A stretch of DNA of 64,000 nucleotides from Agrostemma githago (GCA_958450325.1 OY288251.1:63753666-63817665), one strand, 5' to 3'; shown: positions 1-11,905, counted from the first letter of the stretch. Made by a program: numbers and translations. The notes: generated by a model not told the origin, from the letters alone.

Positions 1-1319
1 TGTGGATAGTGTTGTTTGTTGACAAGTGGACCTGTTCCTCCAGTCCGCGGACTGCGCTGACCAGTTCAGCTAGGGGTCCAGTGGTTTCAGTCCCAGCGGC
101 AGGAGTCCCCTACTCCACGACACTCAAACGAGTAACAATAGCTATTTGGTCAGACCTTATAGCTTTCAATTGGGCCTCGATCTGAGTCTGCTTGACGACC
201 ATAGCGTCCAACGAGACTGACAACTTGTCCAAGGATTCTTGCATTTTGTGCTTGTGTCTGGTTACCGGTAGCCTGTCTGTAAGAATACCACGTAATCAGA
301 AACTGACCCAGATCTTGGAATCAAAACAGTACATCCCGGGCAAGGAAAAGACTGAAAAAGAAATGACTCGGAAAAGACACCTAGACGGGCGACTCGTGAA
401 TTGTGTGACTTCTTTAGGATTCGCCTGTGTGGGCCTAGTCCCGTTCGAAGGAAGGTCCACGTGAGATATTCCCCAGACTTTGGACTCGAATGTGTAAACG
501 GGCTTTCCTTGGTAGTGGTATGCCCTACTTTGGTTAGCCATCCCTTAGACAAATAAGGCGGACTAGGGTAGAGAGGAAACTCGTGATGTAAGATCGACGA
601 AATTTCTACGCTAAAGACCTTCGATGACTTATGAAAAGACTCGACACTACTAAATGCGGTGAGTCTTAAGATAGGGAAGGCTTTTGAAAAGAGAGTTTGG
701 ATTCTGAGAAAATCGGAGGACGGTCTCGACTTTTTGAAATTGGCAAAATACCGTTAGGGCCGAAATTTTTGAAGGTTCGAAAATATTTTTTGAATTTTGA
801 AATGGGCAGCATACCGGATAGAAATAGGCTATTTTGAGTAAAATCGTAAGTCCTAAATTCGGTAGCATTCCGGGTTTTGAAATTGGATAAAGATGCATTT
901 TTGAAAATGATGGTTTTTGAAAACGACATAGAAGCCAAGTAGCACATAGTCACGCAAACATTATAACGACACCATGTATGCTTTATACTAAGTCTCGGTC
1001 GGTCTAAATAGGGTCTATACCAGTGTGCATAACCTTTTCGAAAATCGGGACGGACTTCCTAAGTCGAGTTGATCTTAGAACATGCCACGAAACTCATACG
1101 AATTAGCTATAAACACCTTGACATATCCAATTTGGAATATATCGCGGTATAGTGGGACGTCGGTCACCAGTACCTGCCCGGGTAAAAATGAGGTTATGCA
1201 TGAACCGTAAAACTAAAGCGCGTATTGTACTAATCAAACAATTTCTCCTCGAGTCTCACCCTGAGGATGCCGATGGTAAGGCACACATCAGAAGCAAGTC
1301 CCCAGCGAATTCGCCAAAT
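1..1319 (-). pseudogene. Start of internal region of an Ogre/Tat-like LTR retrotransposon, with decayed gag-like N-terminus
   Basis: This stretch follows directly on the minus strand from the LTR at 1320-3789, so it should be the untranslated leader and first coding part of that element, which leaves the window at base 1. No long ORF survives. On the minus strand an open stretch at 244-110 starts MQESLDKLSVSLDAM and reads as a short amphipathic coiled coil of the kind found at the N-terminus of Tat-lineage gag proteins. It stops at a TAG (110-112), and readable sequence continues beyond it. A second open stretch at 541-296 (starting MANQSRAYHYQGKPVY) is in another frame and may be part of the same decayed gene. 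Bases 600-1300 show nothing recognisable. The gag assignment is inference from position and composition. Confidence 0.45.
1301..1319 (-). other. Primer-binding-site-like sequence next to the Ogre-like LTR
   Basis: Directly after the LTR end on the minus strand the sequence reads ATTTGGCG...CTGGGGA. This TTTGGCG/GGGGA pattern is typical of the tRNA primer-binding site in Tat/Athila-lineage Gypsy elements. It shows that 1320-3789 is a 5' LTR and not a solo LTR. Confidence 0.55.
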
Positions 1320-3789
1320 TGTGGACATGACATAGGTCCACCCCGACGCGACCACGCGCGGGTTTGGAGTGGCGAATGAATCTCATCTGAGATGGTTCTC
1401 GGGTTGAAATTTAAATCGAAAATGGAGTAGCCACCGAACTTTGTGGGAGTTCGGGCCCATTCGAACCCACTCTATAATTGGTGGACCGTGCACAAAGTAT
1501 GGCCCACTTCGATACTAAAGCTTGTAGGGTTCGTCCCTTTGCATTACGATACCGATGCCGACATTATCGGGTACCGTATATCGAATAACTCTCGTGCGCC
1601 AACAGTGTCGGACGTCCGGAAACCGAGGTTCTAATTAAGGGGTGAAGGTACGTGTTGGGAAGCCCACAAAGGACATCCAACCCCGCCCGCACTATAGCGG
1701 CCTCTACTAAGATACCGTTCGATGTTTAATTAGTGCGCTAGTGATTCGGTTGAAATGTTATGCAAACAGCATTTTTTGACTAAACATGTGAAATATGTTC
1801 GATCTACGTCGTTTAATGCATCTTTGAATTATGTCGAAGTTGTTTAGCATGTGAGGTTCGTTTTAGTACAATAAAACAAACAACGAAAATAAAACTTAAA
1901 ACAAAAGATTACAAATGCGCGGGCGGAATACAACCCGGAAATACAATACGACAAATAAAATATATAACAATTGCAACAATAACGGAATGTAAATAGATTG
2001 GATGATATAAGAAGACATGATGCACGGTTTTGAAAAGAGTAAGACACGTGATGGACTTGACACGTGTTGACGGAAGTCGTTAAAAAGGTTTATCGAGGCT
2101 TAAAGTATGTGGAGGGCTCACGGTTTGGCGTGACAGAGGCCACTCGATCAAGTCATGGAGGGACTCGATCGAGTGCCTCTCGAAAAAAAAACCTTGCCTC
2201 GATTTTGGGGTGCCACTTGATCGAGTGGGCTGAGGCACTCGATCGAGTGCCCCCTGTGTGAACAACAGTTCGTTTCGAAAGGCGTCAATCTCGAATTTGC
2301 TTTAGTTTTAAATCGATAATTTATTAAGCCGCGTAAAAATATTGTATAATTTATACTTGACTTAATTTTTGATACTCGCGATATGCATGCAATTATTACG
2401 AGATCATTATCGGAATGTTTAGAAAAGACGTTATAAGTTGTTTTAGATTGAACTAGGACGAAATAATTCTCTCCGCATTATAATGCCGTAATTAGTCCTT
2501 TCGGAGTATTTGACAATTATTTCGGCATTAACGAGTTTGTGCTAGTACGGTTTATTGATTAATTCTTTTAGACATGATATTCGACTACGGAGTCGATATC
2601 GCATCTTAAGAATAAACGTTTTTATTATTTGTTTGATTAGAGCGAAAATCGATTCCCTCCGCGTCATGACATCGTTAATAATCCTCGCGGATTATGTGAT
2701 GTTCGATTTGCATCAACAGGTTTCGTTCTAACCTTAAAAAAATGAGATCGAGTACACCTAAAGACAAATATCCGCGATCGCACAGGGCCTTGAGTGTTTA
2801 GGGCGGCGCTCCTCGAAAGGGTGCCACCTCTGTTACGACTCATAAAGGGATTAGGAGGATCTTAGAACGGGATTTGTCTTTTGATATACTCGATACGAAA
2901 TTGTTTTGAATATTATGTAATTATATGCGATGTTTTAACGTTAAATAAATAGTAGTAATATTTATAACGATATTAGAAACGAAAGAAAAAAATAAAAAAA
3001 AATGACGAAAATGAAAGAAAGAAGAAGACGACGGGAAGGACGAGAGAAGAGAGGAGAGAAAAGAGAGAAGTCGGGATTGGATTTTGCACCCTCAACCTAC
3101 ATGCTTTGTCTTCTTGGAATTGGCCTCGTCTAGTTGTGGCTTAGGCACGGAGCTTCAAGATGATATAGGTGAGTTATGGTGGTTTAAGGTGTAGATGGAA
3201 GATTGCAAAGGTTGTGAATGAGATAGATGTAAAAGTTGTAGAGATGAAAAGTTGTGAATTGTGTTGAGGGGGGTAGGGTATTTATAAGAAAATACCTCGG
3301 TTTAGGATAGAAAAAGGGTCACTCGATCGAGTACCCGGTCTGACGCCGGTTCAGCTGGTTTTGCGAGCCTACTCGACCGAGTGGGCTGAACCACTCGATC
3401 GAGTGGGTCTGGATGGATGCAAGAGTTTTAGAGATAAATTTTTATCTCTAATGAAGAGGTTTAATAGCTTGGGTTCTCTTCTAGAAGTGACGTATCTGAT
3501 ATTTTTGTGTCGTTTTGTCTTTGACCGGGTTTTGACCCAGTCGCCAAAAGACGGTTTTACCCTCGGTGTCGGTTTTGACTCAAATTAGTCTTATTTTACA
3601 AGAAATGACCCACTGGGCCTGAATTTGAGGTTGGTTTTGTGAGATTTGTACTCCGTAAAAAGTGCAAGCCAAATATTAATGATTTTGAGCCCATAATCGA
3701 GTATGCTAAAGCATGTTCGCGTCCGATCATCATCGGGTGTTTGTCGGAAACTGCTATAGATACCTAACAACCAAATGTGGGTGTCTACA
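1320..3789 (-). mobile_element. 5' LTR of an Ogre/Tat-like Gypsy element (copy A, 2470 bp)
   Basis: On the minus strand the LTR begins TGTAGACACCC and ends GTCCACA, the same termini as the two solo LTRs at 17216-19526 and 20629-22853. A TATA box (TATAAATA) lies at 79-86 bases into the 3200s, that is 3279-3286 on the minus strand. The flanking pentamers differ (CAAAT at 1315-1319, ATACC at 3790-3794), as expected when only one LTR of a complete element is in view. The LTR carries a cluster of CACTCGATCGAGTG-type palindromes (about 2141-2249 and 3321-3405) which the other two copies lack, having other palindromes in the corresponding places. No gene is seen inside; the short ORFs here are chance. 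Confidence 0.75.
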
Positions 3790-4334
3790 ATACCCCTCTT
3801 GAGGGTTAGGTTTATTTACACTTTCACATTCAGAACTTTAGTTTAGACTTATTAGCATTATTAGTATCAGAATTCTGCAAGCTTGTAGCGGTACTTTTTA
3901 GTTAATATTCAATCTTTCAGTTCTTCGCAATTGGTATTATTTCTCTTCCCCTTATTTTTATATTGATTTCTATTATGCATAATTATTTTGTTTTTTTATC
4001 TTTCGTTATGAGTAGCTAATTTATTCTTCTAGGGTTGAATGGGATCTATGTTAATTGAATTGAGGATGTTAGTTTAATTACTTATTTGATTGAAGGGGAT
4101 CTATGTTAATTCATATGTTATTGTCTTACTACTTGTTTTGTATTATCGTTTGATTAGTTTGAGACGTTGAACTAGATGAATGTTTGGGAACCCTAACCTA
4201 AGATCGAAAGCCTGGTAAGGGTAGACTTACAAGTAAGTGGGTAGGATAATCTAGTAAGTTTCGAGAGCCCGTCAGAATCTATCCTAAGGTTGACATAAGA
4301 TCCGAGAGGCCGTGTCTTTGCCCTAAATAACTGC
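3790..4334. other. Left half of an older, unclassified LTR-like remnant
   Basis: This is AT-rich sequence without ORFs. Together with 24279-24568 it forms one sequence that element 1 has split; the join is supported by the target duplication ACTGC/ACTGT. The right half contains TGTGGTTCGACCCTTACTTG and ends GCCTTATCA, a pattern common near the 3' end of plant LTRs. The superfamily cannot be assigned by eye. Confidence 0.4.
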
Positions 4335-5034
4335 TGATGGGGGTCGGTTGCTGGCCATGGGCTGCCCGCCATGCAGACCCCGGGGCGACCCGACCCAGAT
4401 CATGAGGAGGCCTGCCGAGCAGGTAGGATCACCCCCAACAGCCTCCCCAAGGAGCCACCTTGGAGGGCCGTGCCGAGCGCCAAGCGAGGAGTCGGCCCCC
4501 CGTGTTCGTCAGGGTCAGGCCACAGCCGATGTGGCCGAGAAGGAAAAATTCCCCTGCCTGTCAGGTGTCAGGGTGTTCTTCCCTGGCAGGCTCAGGGGGG
4601 GAAGGTCAGAGCCCTCCTGTCCGTGCCTAAGGCAAGGGGGAATGAGTGGACAAGGGGAGCCCACTTGTCACTCCCTCGTTCTTCCCTTTTTCTCTCTCTA
4701 GTGGGAAACTATAAATACTCATTCATTTTCCACAAAAAGGGGGATGAATTTTCTTTCTCTAGAATCTCACTCTAAAAACGCCACCTTACACCTCACGAGT
4801 AAGGTTCGTAAAGTGTATTTCACGGACTGATTTAGGCATCGGAGAGGGTTCTCTCGGACACCCCCGAGGCCCTGTGCTCTCCCTGTGTGCAGGTGGCAGG
4901 CCATCTCCATCGGGAAAGTCCCACTGCTAGAGTGAGAGGAAAGAGAGGCTTGGAAAGCAAGACAACATCATCAAAGAAATACAAACTCACAAGATCCAAA
5001 TCCGTTTTGGTTCAATTGTTTCCATACCGGAACA
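4335..5034 (+). repeat. 5' LTR of element 1 (700 bp)
   Basis: Runs from TGATGGGGG to ACCGGAACA and aligns by eye over its whole length with 23560-24278 and with the reverse complement of 48142-48861. A TATA box (TATAAATA) at 4710-4717 would start transcription in the LTR; a short CT-rich tract lies just before it. The two LTRs of the element differ by scattered substitutions and by a C-run near 23670, so the insertion is not recent. Confidence 0.85.
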
Positions 5035-5055
5035 ATTTGGCGTCGTCTGTGGGGA
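5035..5055 (+). other. Primer-binding site of element 1
   Basis: The bases immediately after the 5' LTR read ATTTGGCGTCG...GTGGGGA, the primer-binding-site pattern of Tat-lineage Gypsy elements. It fixes the 3' edge of the LTR at 5034. Confidence 0.65.
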
Positions 5056-5097
5056 TTAAGCTGAGATTCCTCAAAAAGAACAAAAAACCGTTAAGAG

Positions 5098-6845
5098 ATG
5101 CCTGAGGTTGTTGAAACCGAGTCTGGGGTAGATCCAACGGGACAGCCGGTGAACCCCCTATACGGCATGCCCGTGCCGGTAAAGGAGGTGACGTCCGCTG
5201 CCACCCTCTGGGGAGTAGGGCGGGCTACCCTCTACGAAGTACCGAACAAGGAAATCACAGCCACAGCTGGGCAGGGGAAGCAACAGGAACTCAACCTTAG
5301 CCTCACCCCTGCTCAGGCCACACAGGCCGCTGTTTTCTTCTCGCTATGCTGCACCAACAGGTCACACCTGAGGACCTGGTAGGTAGGATCGATACGACTC
5401 GAAGACACCTACACTTCGAGAGTACTGAAAAGGCTGGGGGCACGAAGCGAACCGCCGCCAGAAACGTCCGAAGGAAGGCGAAGAAGACTGCTCGTGGGTA
5501 TGTGTAGGCTAAAAGGCGTATCGCAACTGGCGCCCAGGAACAACCAACCCAACAACAGCAGGATGGGTCCGTGCACAACATCGAGTACACCGCATCCGCT
5601 GAAAAAAGAGGTCTATCCCAGGAGATGCAGGAACGGTTAAAACCGAAGAAATCCGTATCAAAGCGCCTGGGGGCAAAGGAGGGTGGGGTCTTTACCAGAC
5701 TGACACCTGCTGTAGAACCACAAAAAGCTCCGGGGCTGTCCAAGAGCATGCAGTCAAGGCTCAATCAAGGTCAGCCAATGGAATCAAGGCACCACCAGGG
5801 CGAGAACCTTGAGCCTCCTCGGTCTCCTTAGAGGAAGCGACCCCGATACCGCTCCCCCAGGAGAGAGGACGAGGCTGCAAGCAAGCATACGCCCAGGCAC
5901 GGCTCTCCCAGTGCTGGAAAACCGACCCTTGGCAAATGGGATGACTACGGTTACCACTCTGCGGGGAGCCGGTCTAAAGTGATGGGCAGGCCTACCAGAA
6001 CTCCACTTCACCCTGAAGTCCAGGAGTGCCCCATCCCCAAAATCAAAATGCCCACTGTCAAGTTCGACGGGACCACGGATCCCGAGGACCACCTGGCAGC
6101 CTACGAGAGCCACATGGGGATGTATGACGCTGATGACGTCGTTTGGTGTAAAATCTTCCCTACCACCTTGGTGGGGTTGGCTCAGGGGTGGTTATGGGAC
6201 CTGCCGCAGGGGTCGATTTGCTATTTTATAGAGCCGGCTGAGTCTTTCCTAGACCAGTATGCAGGGAATAAAAAGCGCAGGCTGACCCGCTTTGACCTAA
6301 TAACCCTGAAACAGAAAAAGGGTGAGACCATCAGGGAGTATCTTAAAAGGTTCGACCTGGCCTTCCAGCAGGTCAGAGAAATTGACGACCCAACGGCAAC
6401 TTATGCGCTGACCAATTCACTGCTTCCAGGAGAAATGAAGAACCAGATGATAAGAGCTCAGCCAGAAACCCTGGCAAAGGCTCGTAAGATAGTCAAAGGC
6501 TTCATGCTACAGGAAGAATTCCACAGCCTGCCGGATACCCCCACAGGGCCTTTCAGGCCACACGGGGGACCGCAGGGTGGATGCAGCAGGGGCGAAGCAG
6601 CAGGAAGGTAAAGAACCGAAGAAGGAGATACCCTGAAAAGGGAACGCGTGGCCTACCAACCAAGGTTTGACAGTTACACAGCCCTTAACAAATCAAGGGC
6701 TGAGATTTTTGAGCTGGAGAAAGAGATAGCAAAATGGAATCGTCCAAATAAACCACGCAGCCCAAAGGGTGACCCGAAAAAACTCTGTATGTTCCATGAC
6801 TGCACAGGACACACGACTGAGGAGTGCTGCCACCTGAAGATGAGA
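5098..6845 (+). pseudogene. gag: gag of element 1 (broken)
   Basis: The gag protein would coat the retroelement RNA in a cytoplasmic particle. The first ATG after the primer-binding site is at 5098 (MPEVVETESGVDP). The frame shifts near 5335, then continues with stops at 5506-5508, 5829-5831 and 6609-6611. The retrotransposon gag domain lies at about 6040-6530, with KFDGTTDPEDHLAAYESHM, GWLWDLPQGSI and KKGETIREYLKRFD. A zinc-knuckle-like CMFHDCTGHTTEEC (Cys-x2-His-x4-Gly-His-x4-Cys) follows at 6786-6827, as in other Tat gags. A one-base deletion near 6840 shifts the frame before the junction with protease. The N-terminal part is rich in basic and polar residues and has no recognisable domain. 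Confidence 0.8.
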
Positions 6846-7612
6846 TAGAGAAGCTCATCAGGAACGACTGACTGAGTAACTATGCCGCCAGGAGCAAAAG
6901 TCAGAAGCCTGCTGCAGAAAAACCGGAAGGCGCAATACAGGATCGCATGATAATTCATGTAATCTCGGGGGACGCTGAGGGCCAGACGAGCTGGAGGGGT
7001 CAGAAAATGCAGATTTGGGAGCTCCGCAATCAAATCTGCTACGCTGAAAGAGTAGGGAGCCCAGCAGGCCTGACTCTGAGCATCACCCCCCATGATGCAG
7101 GTCGAGTAATTTACCCTCACAGTGACCCCTTAGTCCTGTCTCTTATTATCAGCAATCACATGATGAGGAGGTGTATGGTAGACACAGGCGCCTACACTAA
7201 TCTGTTATACAAAGAGGCATTCGACAAAATGAACTTGGAGAAAAGACATCTCAAGCCTGCATCTGGATCGTTGTACGGATTCAGTGGTGCATGGATCCTC
7301 CCCATGGGAGCCATTGAGCTGCCAGTAACATTCGGAGAGGGGGCATCGGCCAGGAACATCAGGGCCTCATTCGTGGTTGTGGACGCAAAGTCCGCGTACA
7401 ATGCCCTGATAGGCAGGGCCACTCTGGATGAAATTGAAGCTGCAATATCCATCAGAGCATTGAATGTGGCCTATGTCACAGACTTTGGAATGAAAGGAAA
7501 AATTCATGGGGATCAAGAGTCTGCCAGGCAATGCTACTCAGTTGCCCTTCGCGCTCATGAAATAGAAAGAAAAGACAAGCGGAAGGCGGACAGCTCTCCC
7601 AGCAGGGAATGA
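6846..7612 (+). pseudogene. Aspartic protease region of element 1
   Basis: The retroviral-type aspartic protease cuts the Gag-Pol polyprotein. The active-site motif DTGAYTNLL is at about 7180-7206 and the second conserved stretch, NALIGRATLDEIEA, at about 7400-7441. The reading frame is the one used by reverse transcriptase further on. It holds a TGA at 6869-6871 upstream and a TGA at 7610-7612, after which it reopens. One continuous Gag-Pol ORF, later interrupted, is the simplest explanation. Confidence 0.75.
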
Positions 7613-8557
7613 GAGATTCCGGCTGACCAGCAAATAGCAAGAAAAGCTGACCACCCAGAACCTGGGGGCAAGAGTATGCTGGTGGAGCTGGAGCCAGGGA
7701 GGTCGGTTTTGATAGGAGCCGACCTGGAAGAACCCTACCGGGAAAAGCTGATTAAAGTCCTGCGCGACAACAGGGACGTTTTCGCCTACTCAGCCGACGA
7801 AATGCCGGGGGTCGATCCGGCCCATATCGTTCACAAGCTGAACGTCAGCCAAGAGGCTCGCCATGTGAAGCAAAAGAAAAGGAGCATGTCCGCTGAGAAG
7901 GATCAGGCCATTAAAGAAGAGATTGAAAAACTTCTGAAGGCTGATTTCATCCAGAGCTGCGACTACCCTGAATGGCTCGCCAACGTGGTGATGGTGAAGA
8001 TATCCTCAGGAGCCTGGAGGATGTGTGTGGATTTCACCAATCTCAATAAAGCATGCCACAAGGATTGTTACCCCCAGCAACGGATTGACCAGTTGGTAGA
8101 TGCCACCAGTGGGTACTCTATGCTCAGTTTCCTGGATACCTTCTTGGGCTATCATCAGGTGTACCTTTGGCAGCCGGACAGGGTCAAGTGTGCATTCATC
8201 ACAAGTGCAGGCATATATATGTACAAGATGATGTCGTTTGGCCTCAAGAACGCAGGGGCGACCTACCAGCGTCTGGTCGACAAAGTATTTGAAGGCCAGA
8301 AGAGCAGAAACTTGGAGGCGTATGTAGATGACGCCATATTCAAAAGCAAGGGAGACGAGGAGCATTTGAAAGACTTACAAGAAACCTTCTCCTCCCTACG
8401 CGCCTATCAATTGAAACTAAACCCAAAGAAGTGCACCTTCGTGGTCCGCTCCGGGAAGTTCTTGGGATTCTTGGTCAGCGCCAGAGGGATCGATGCGAAT
8501 CCTGAAAAAGTGCAGGCTGTTCTAGACCTCCCAGAGCCAAAAACAATTAGAGACATC
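7613..8557 (+). pseudogene. Reverse transcriptase of element 1 (5' portion, cut by the CACTA insertion)
   Basis: Gypsy-type reverse transcriptase copies element RNA into DNA. It is open from the stop at 7612 to the CACTA insertion. Visible motifs are DEMPGVDP, WRMCVDFTNLNKAC, FLDTFLGYHQ (usually an Asp-Ala-Phe-Ser-Gly-Tyr type block), MMSFGLKNAGATYQ, the catalytic YVDD at about 8320-8331, and FLGFLVSARGID. Downstream connection domain, RNase H and integrase continue at 11921. The codon at the break reads through from Ile-Arg-Asp-Ile to Gln-Arg-Leu on the far side, so the CACTA element landed inside an ORF that was then uninterrupted at this point. Confidence 0.85.
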
Positions 8558-8575
8558 CACTACAAGAATTAAAGT

Positions 8576-8925
8576 CAGTGGCGACTGATCTTAGCTACTG
8601 ATATCAGTCGCTAAAAGAGACACGCGACTGTCAACAGTCGCTAAGCGACAGTGGCTACAGTTAGTCGCTTCTAGCGACTGATTTCAGTCGCTAAAAAAGC
8701 GCGCGACTGAAATCAGTCGCTAAATTTAGCGACTGAAATCAGTAGCTAAGGCCTCACTTTAGCGACTGATTTCAGTCGCTATGGCCTCATTTTAGCGACT
8801 GAAATCAGTCGCTAAGAGCGTCAGTTAGCTACTGATTTCAGTCGCTAAATGGTGCGACGTGGCGTCCTTCAGCGACTGATTTCAGTCGCTAAATAGACAA
8901 TTTAGCTACTGATATCAGTCGCTAC
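8576..8925. repeat. Left subterminal palindrome array of the CACTA element
   Basis: About nine copies of an inverted unit with the core GCGACTGAWWTCAGTCGC, spaced irregularly by 10-40 bp of non-conserved sequence. Some half-sites read GCTACTGATATCAGTCGC. The known parallel is the subterminal array bound by the accessory protein in En/Spm elements. Confidence 0.85.
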
Positions 8926-9172
8926 CGTGCCAGAAATAGGCCGGTTATATTTATTAATTTTCTAGCCAAAATCTGCACAATAAAACAAACCAACAACCAC
9001 AATACATCCCAAACATCATTCCAAACGTTGTTCCAAACGTTACGCAAGTTTCACACTTCAAAATTGGCAACCAAGTACGCAAACGTCGTGAATACACTAA
9101 ATTAAAAGTATTGTTACAAACTGTTTTTTCAACAAGCATTCAGAAACTACAAATTGTTTTCTTTCAATCAAC

Positions 9173-10787
9173 TCAGCCAACAGGGAAACTAGCTGACGCA
9201 CCACTACCACCGTCACCGAAGGGGTCTCTAGGATCCGGGAATCGGGGAGTGGGGCCGGAGTTGCAGTTATACTGCTGCGTGTTCCTAAGACGCCGTATCT
9301 CTTCCAAAATTTGCAGGTTAATGGACTCCTGCATCTTCAGCCTCTCATTCTGCTCCTTCATCTGCTCGGCCATAGCTGCCCGTTGCGCCCTCTCCTCTCG
9401 AATTTCCGCCCTCATCTCAGCCATCTCGGATGGTACACACTCGGTCGTGGTCGCATGGGCCCCCTGAACATTGGGTGGTGTCCAGTACAGGGAATGAGCG
9501 TTCCCCGTACCGTACACCGCTCCCTTGCGGTATCCCTCCGCGACTCTAAACCAAATCGTGCTCGGGTCCACACCTTCATTCTTGGGCGCTCTAGTGGCCG
9601 CCAAATACGATCTCTGAAAGAAATTGAAGTCATGATTAGGTTGATTGTTTGAAGAAAAAAAAGTAACGAAGTCTTGTGTTTGAAACTTACCCAAGTGTCC
9701 AAATCCTTCTTCGTGGCGAATGATCGACCGGTGGCATCGTCCCCCTTACTCTTCGCTTCTAGAAATAGCTGCACAGGAGGAGGGAATTCTCCGGTTTTCT
9801 TCTTCACCTGTTGACAGTACGTGTAGATTTTTCATTTATTTTTATAATGAAAACATTAAATAAGAATCCAATATAAAAATCAAAGGAACGGAAATACTAA
9901 CGTTCATGGCCCGCTGGTGCATCGACTGCGACCCACCGTAGTGGGTGCACTCCGCCTCCGCCTCGGGGTCCCCTCCCCGCCTCTTGTTCTTTTTCGCCTG
10001 GACGGATCTTTTAAGGAAGTTCGGGTCGGAGCGCGCTGTTTGGAACTGTTGGATGGCGTCACCTACAATTTATACACTTTGAGATCAATAAATGTTTTGA
10101 ATATATATACAACTTTTTGTTCAGGTACTAACACCAATTTAGTAATCGAACCTCTAAGGTGTTTCTGTAACTTTGCATTGCTCGCCATCTTATACATCAT
10201 GTCTTTGTATCTGTCCTTCGCAACATCCATGTATCTGTCTCGCACAGCTACCTCGAGACCATCGTTGTAAAAGTGTTTGTACTGCAAGATAGTTTGTTGT
10301 CATTGTATTAGTAATCTGTAAACTGTAACAGATAATTAATAAAAATCAGAAATTGGTGTACCTTGAAGTTGGCAAACCACTTCTCCCGTTGCCACAGAGG
10401 CAACTTGGTCCAACTCGTGCAGTAAGTAGTCAAATCATTCATGAAGCTGTCCTTGACACCAGTCACCATCGCACGAGTACGAAACCTACACCAAAGAGTG
10501 AAATAAGATGATGTCTCACAAAAAAAAGGAAATACAATGTCTCACCATGTGGACTCGGGGCCAATTATTAGGCGCCCGTCGTCTGTGTATCGAAGCACTT
10601 CATCATGTTGTGGTTGCGGTTGTTCTGGTTGCTCATCATTGCCCTGCACCTCCTCCTCGTTCTCCACTTGTTGTTCGTCCTCCCGCCGGTTCTCTTCTTG
10701 GTCTTCCTGCTGTAGCCGGTCACTGTTCCTGCTGCTGCTCGAACTACCAAACCTCAGCCTGCTGCCCAACGTCATATCTGCAGACAT
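9173..10787 (-). CDS. CACTA accessory protein with a plant transposase (Ptta/En/Spm, Transposase_24-type) domain, six exons
   Basis: Six exons join without a break: 10787-10546, 10485-10362, 10281-10152, 10062-9902, 9807-9691, 9613-9173. All introns are GT-AG, the total is 1215 nt, and the predicted protein has 404 residues ending at TGA 9173-9175. The N-terminal 80 residues are Ser-rich, then acidic and Gln-rich. The middle part has TKLPLWQREKWFANFK and YKHFYNDGLEVAVRDRYMDV, followed by SYLAATRAPKNEGV and GYRKGAVYGTGNAHSLYW, a layout I recognise from plant CACTA-associated proteins (Pfam Transposase_24 type). A coiled coil (EMRAEIREERAQRAAMAEQM) precedes a disordered C-terminus. By analogy with TNPA-type proteins it could bind the subterminal palindromes; that role is inference. 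A run of TA repeats at about 11110-11126 lies upstream, but no clear TATA box can be assigned. Confidence 0.75.
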
Positions 10788-10799
10788 GTAATAGTTGAA

Positions 10800-11640
10800 A
10801 GTTAGAAACTGACATCATAATATTGAAATAATCTCGAAAAAAAATATGTAATGCAGATTACTATGTACAAATAATATAACTTACTAAAACTATACCCTAC
10901 TAAAAATCATCGTCACTGTCGTTGTCATCTTCCACTTGCCTACTCGTCAAATATTCCCCATACGCCCATACTAAAAATTCCTTTGTGGGACGTCGTTTCT
11001 TATCGAATCTTTCCCCATACATCCATTTTCGTTACTGTCTCTTCATTTTTTAATCTAAAAAAATTGAGAGAATAACCACATACAAATTATTTCCTCCAAA
11101 GTAATTTTCTAATATATATATATATACACTAGTCAAATATTCTGTAAAATTATCAATTCACCTAAACATAGTACTATTTCCACCCAATTCATCCATATTT
11201 ACCTCACTAAATCGGCATAATTGTATTTTACTTTCAATTTCCTAACACATCAAAACAACCCAATTCATTCAACTACTTAACCACAAACCCTAATTTTATA
11301 CTAACAATCTACATATTTCAAATTGGGGAACCTATTGGGCGATTAACATTCTAACTACACTAAATACTCCAACACTAACAACAACACTACACTATAAAAA
11401 CATCTAACTCAATAACTAATCTATTTATATCAATAAATAAAAAAATTAACAAATAATTTAAATTAAGTATAGATAAAAAAACATACCGTAATTAAAAAAA
11501 TGGAGGAATGAAAGAAGGAAGGAATAATAAGAAGGTGGAGACGGATTAGAGAGAAGGGAGAGAGTTTGTAGAGAGAGAGTGAGTGAAATGGCGAATGTGA
11601 GAGGGGGAGGGGGGCTGTTCGCGGATTTAAAAAAATTGAC
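10800..11640. other. AT-rich upstream region of the CACTA gene
   Basis: No ORF is supported here. The region contains a short TA microsatellite (about 11110-11126) and a purine-rich tract (about 11500-11610) and presumably includes the promoter of the gene at 9173-10787. I see no sharper signal. Confidence 0.4.
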
Positions 11641-11642
11641 GC

Positions 11643-11905
11643 ACTTTAGCGACCGAAATCGGTCGCGCGCCACTTCGATTAGCGACCGATTTCAGTCGCT
11701 AATTCCGTAGCAAGTTCAACCTTTTAGCGACCGAAATCGGTCGCGCGGCGTTTATTTTAGCGACTGATTTCGGTCGCTAAGGGTAATTAATTTTATTTTA
11801 TTTTCGTCTCCTCCTCTAGCGACTAATATCAGTCGCGTGTTGTACTTTCAGTCGCAAATTTAGCTACTGAATTTATCAGTCGCGCGTAATTGGTAGCTAT
11901 ATGAA
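11643..11905. repeat. Right subterminal palindrome array of the CACTA element
   Basis: About seven inverted units. Several read GCGACCGAAATCGGTCGC, with the T/A pair of the left array replaced by C/G in both arms, so the palindrome is kept. Others keep the left-type arms. Confidence 0.85.

Noticed and set aside
1320..3789. Solo LTR like copies B and C
   Set aside because: No target duplication on the two sides, and a primer-binding-site-like sequence follows directly, so it is the 5' LTR of a longer element.
5303..5764. 153-codon minus-strand ORF opposite gag
   Set aside because: Shadow of the gag reading frame; no homologue-like motif, and it is broken in context.
9412..9807. 131-codon minus-strand ORF read as its own gene
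   Set aside because: It begins in exon 5 of the CACTA gene and runs through its intron in the wrong frame for exon 6; the spliced model explains the region better.
10508..10798. Two Ser/Cys/Pro-rich plus-strand ORFs
   Set aside because: They are antisense shadows of exon 1 of the CACTA gene, whose minus-strand exon structure is fully consistent.
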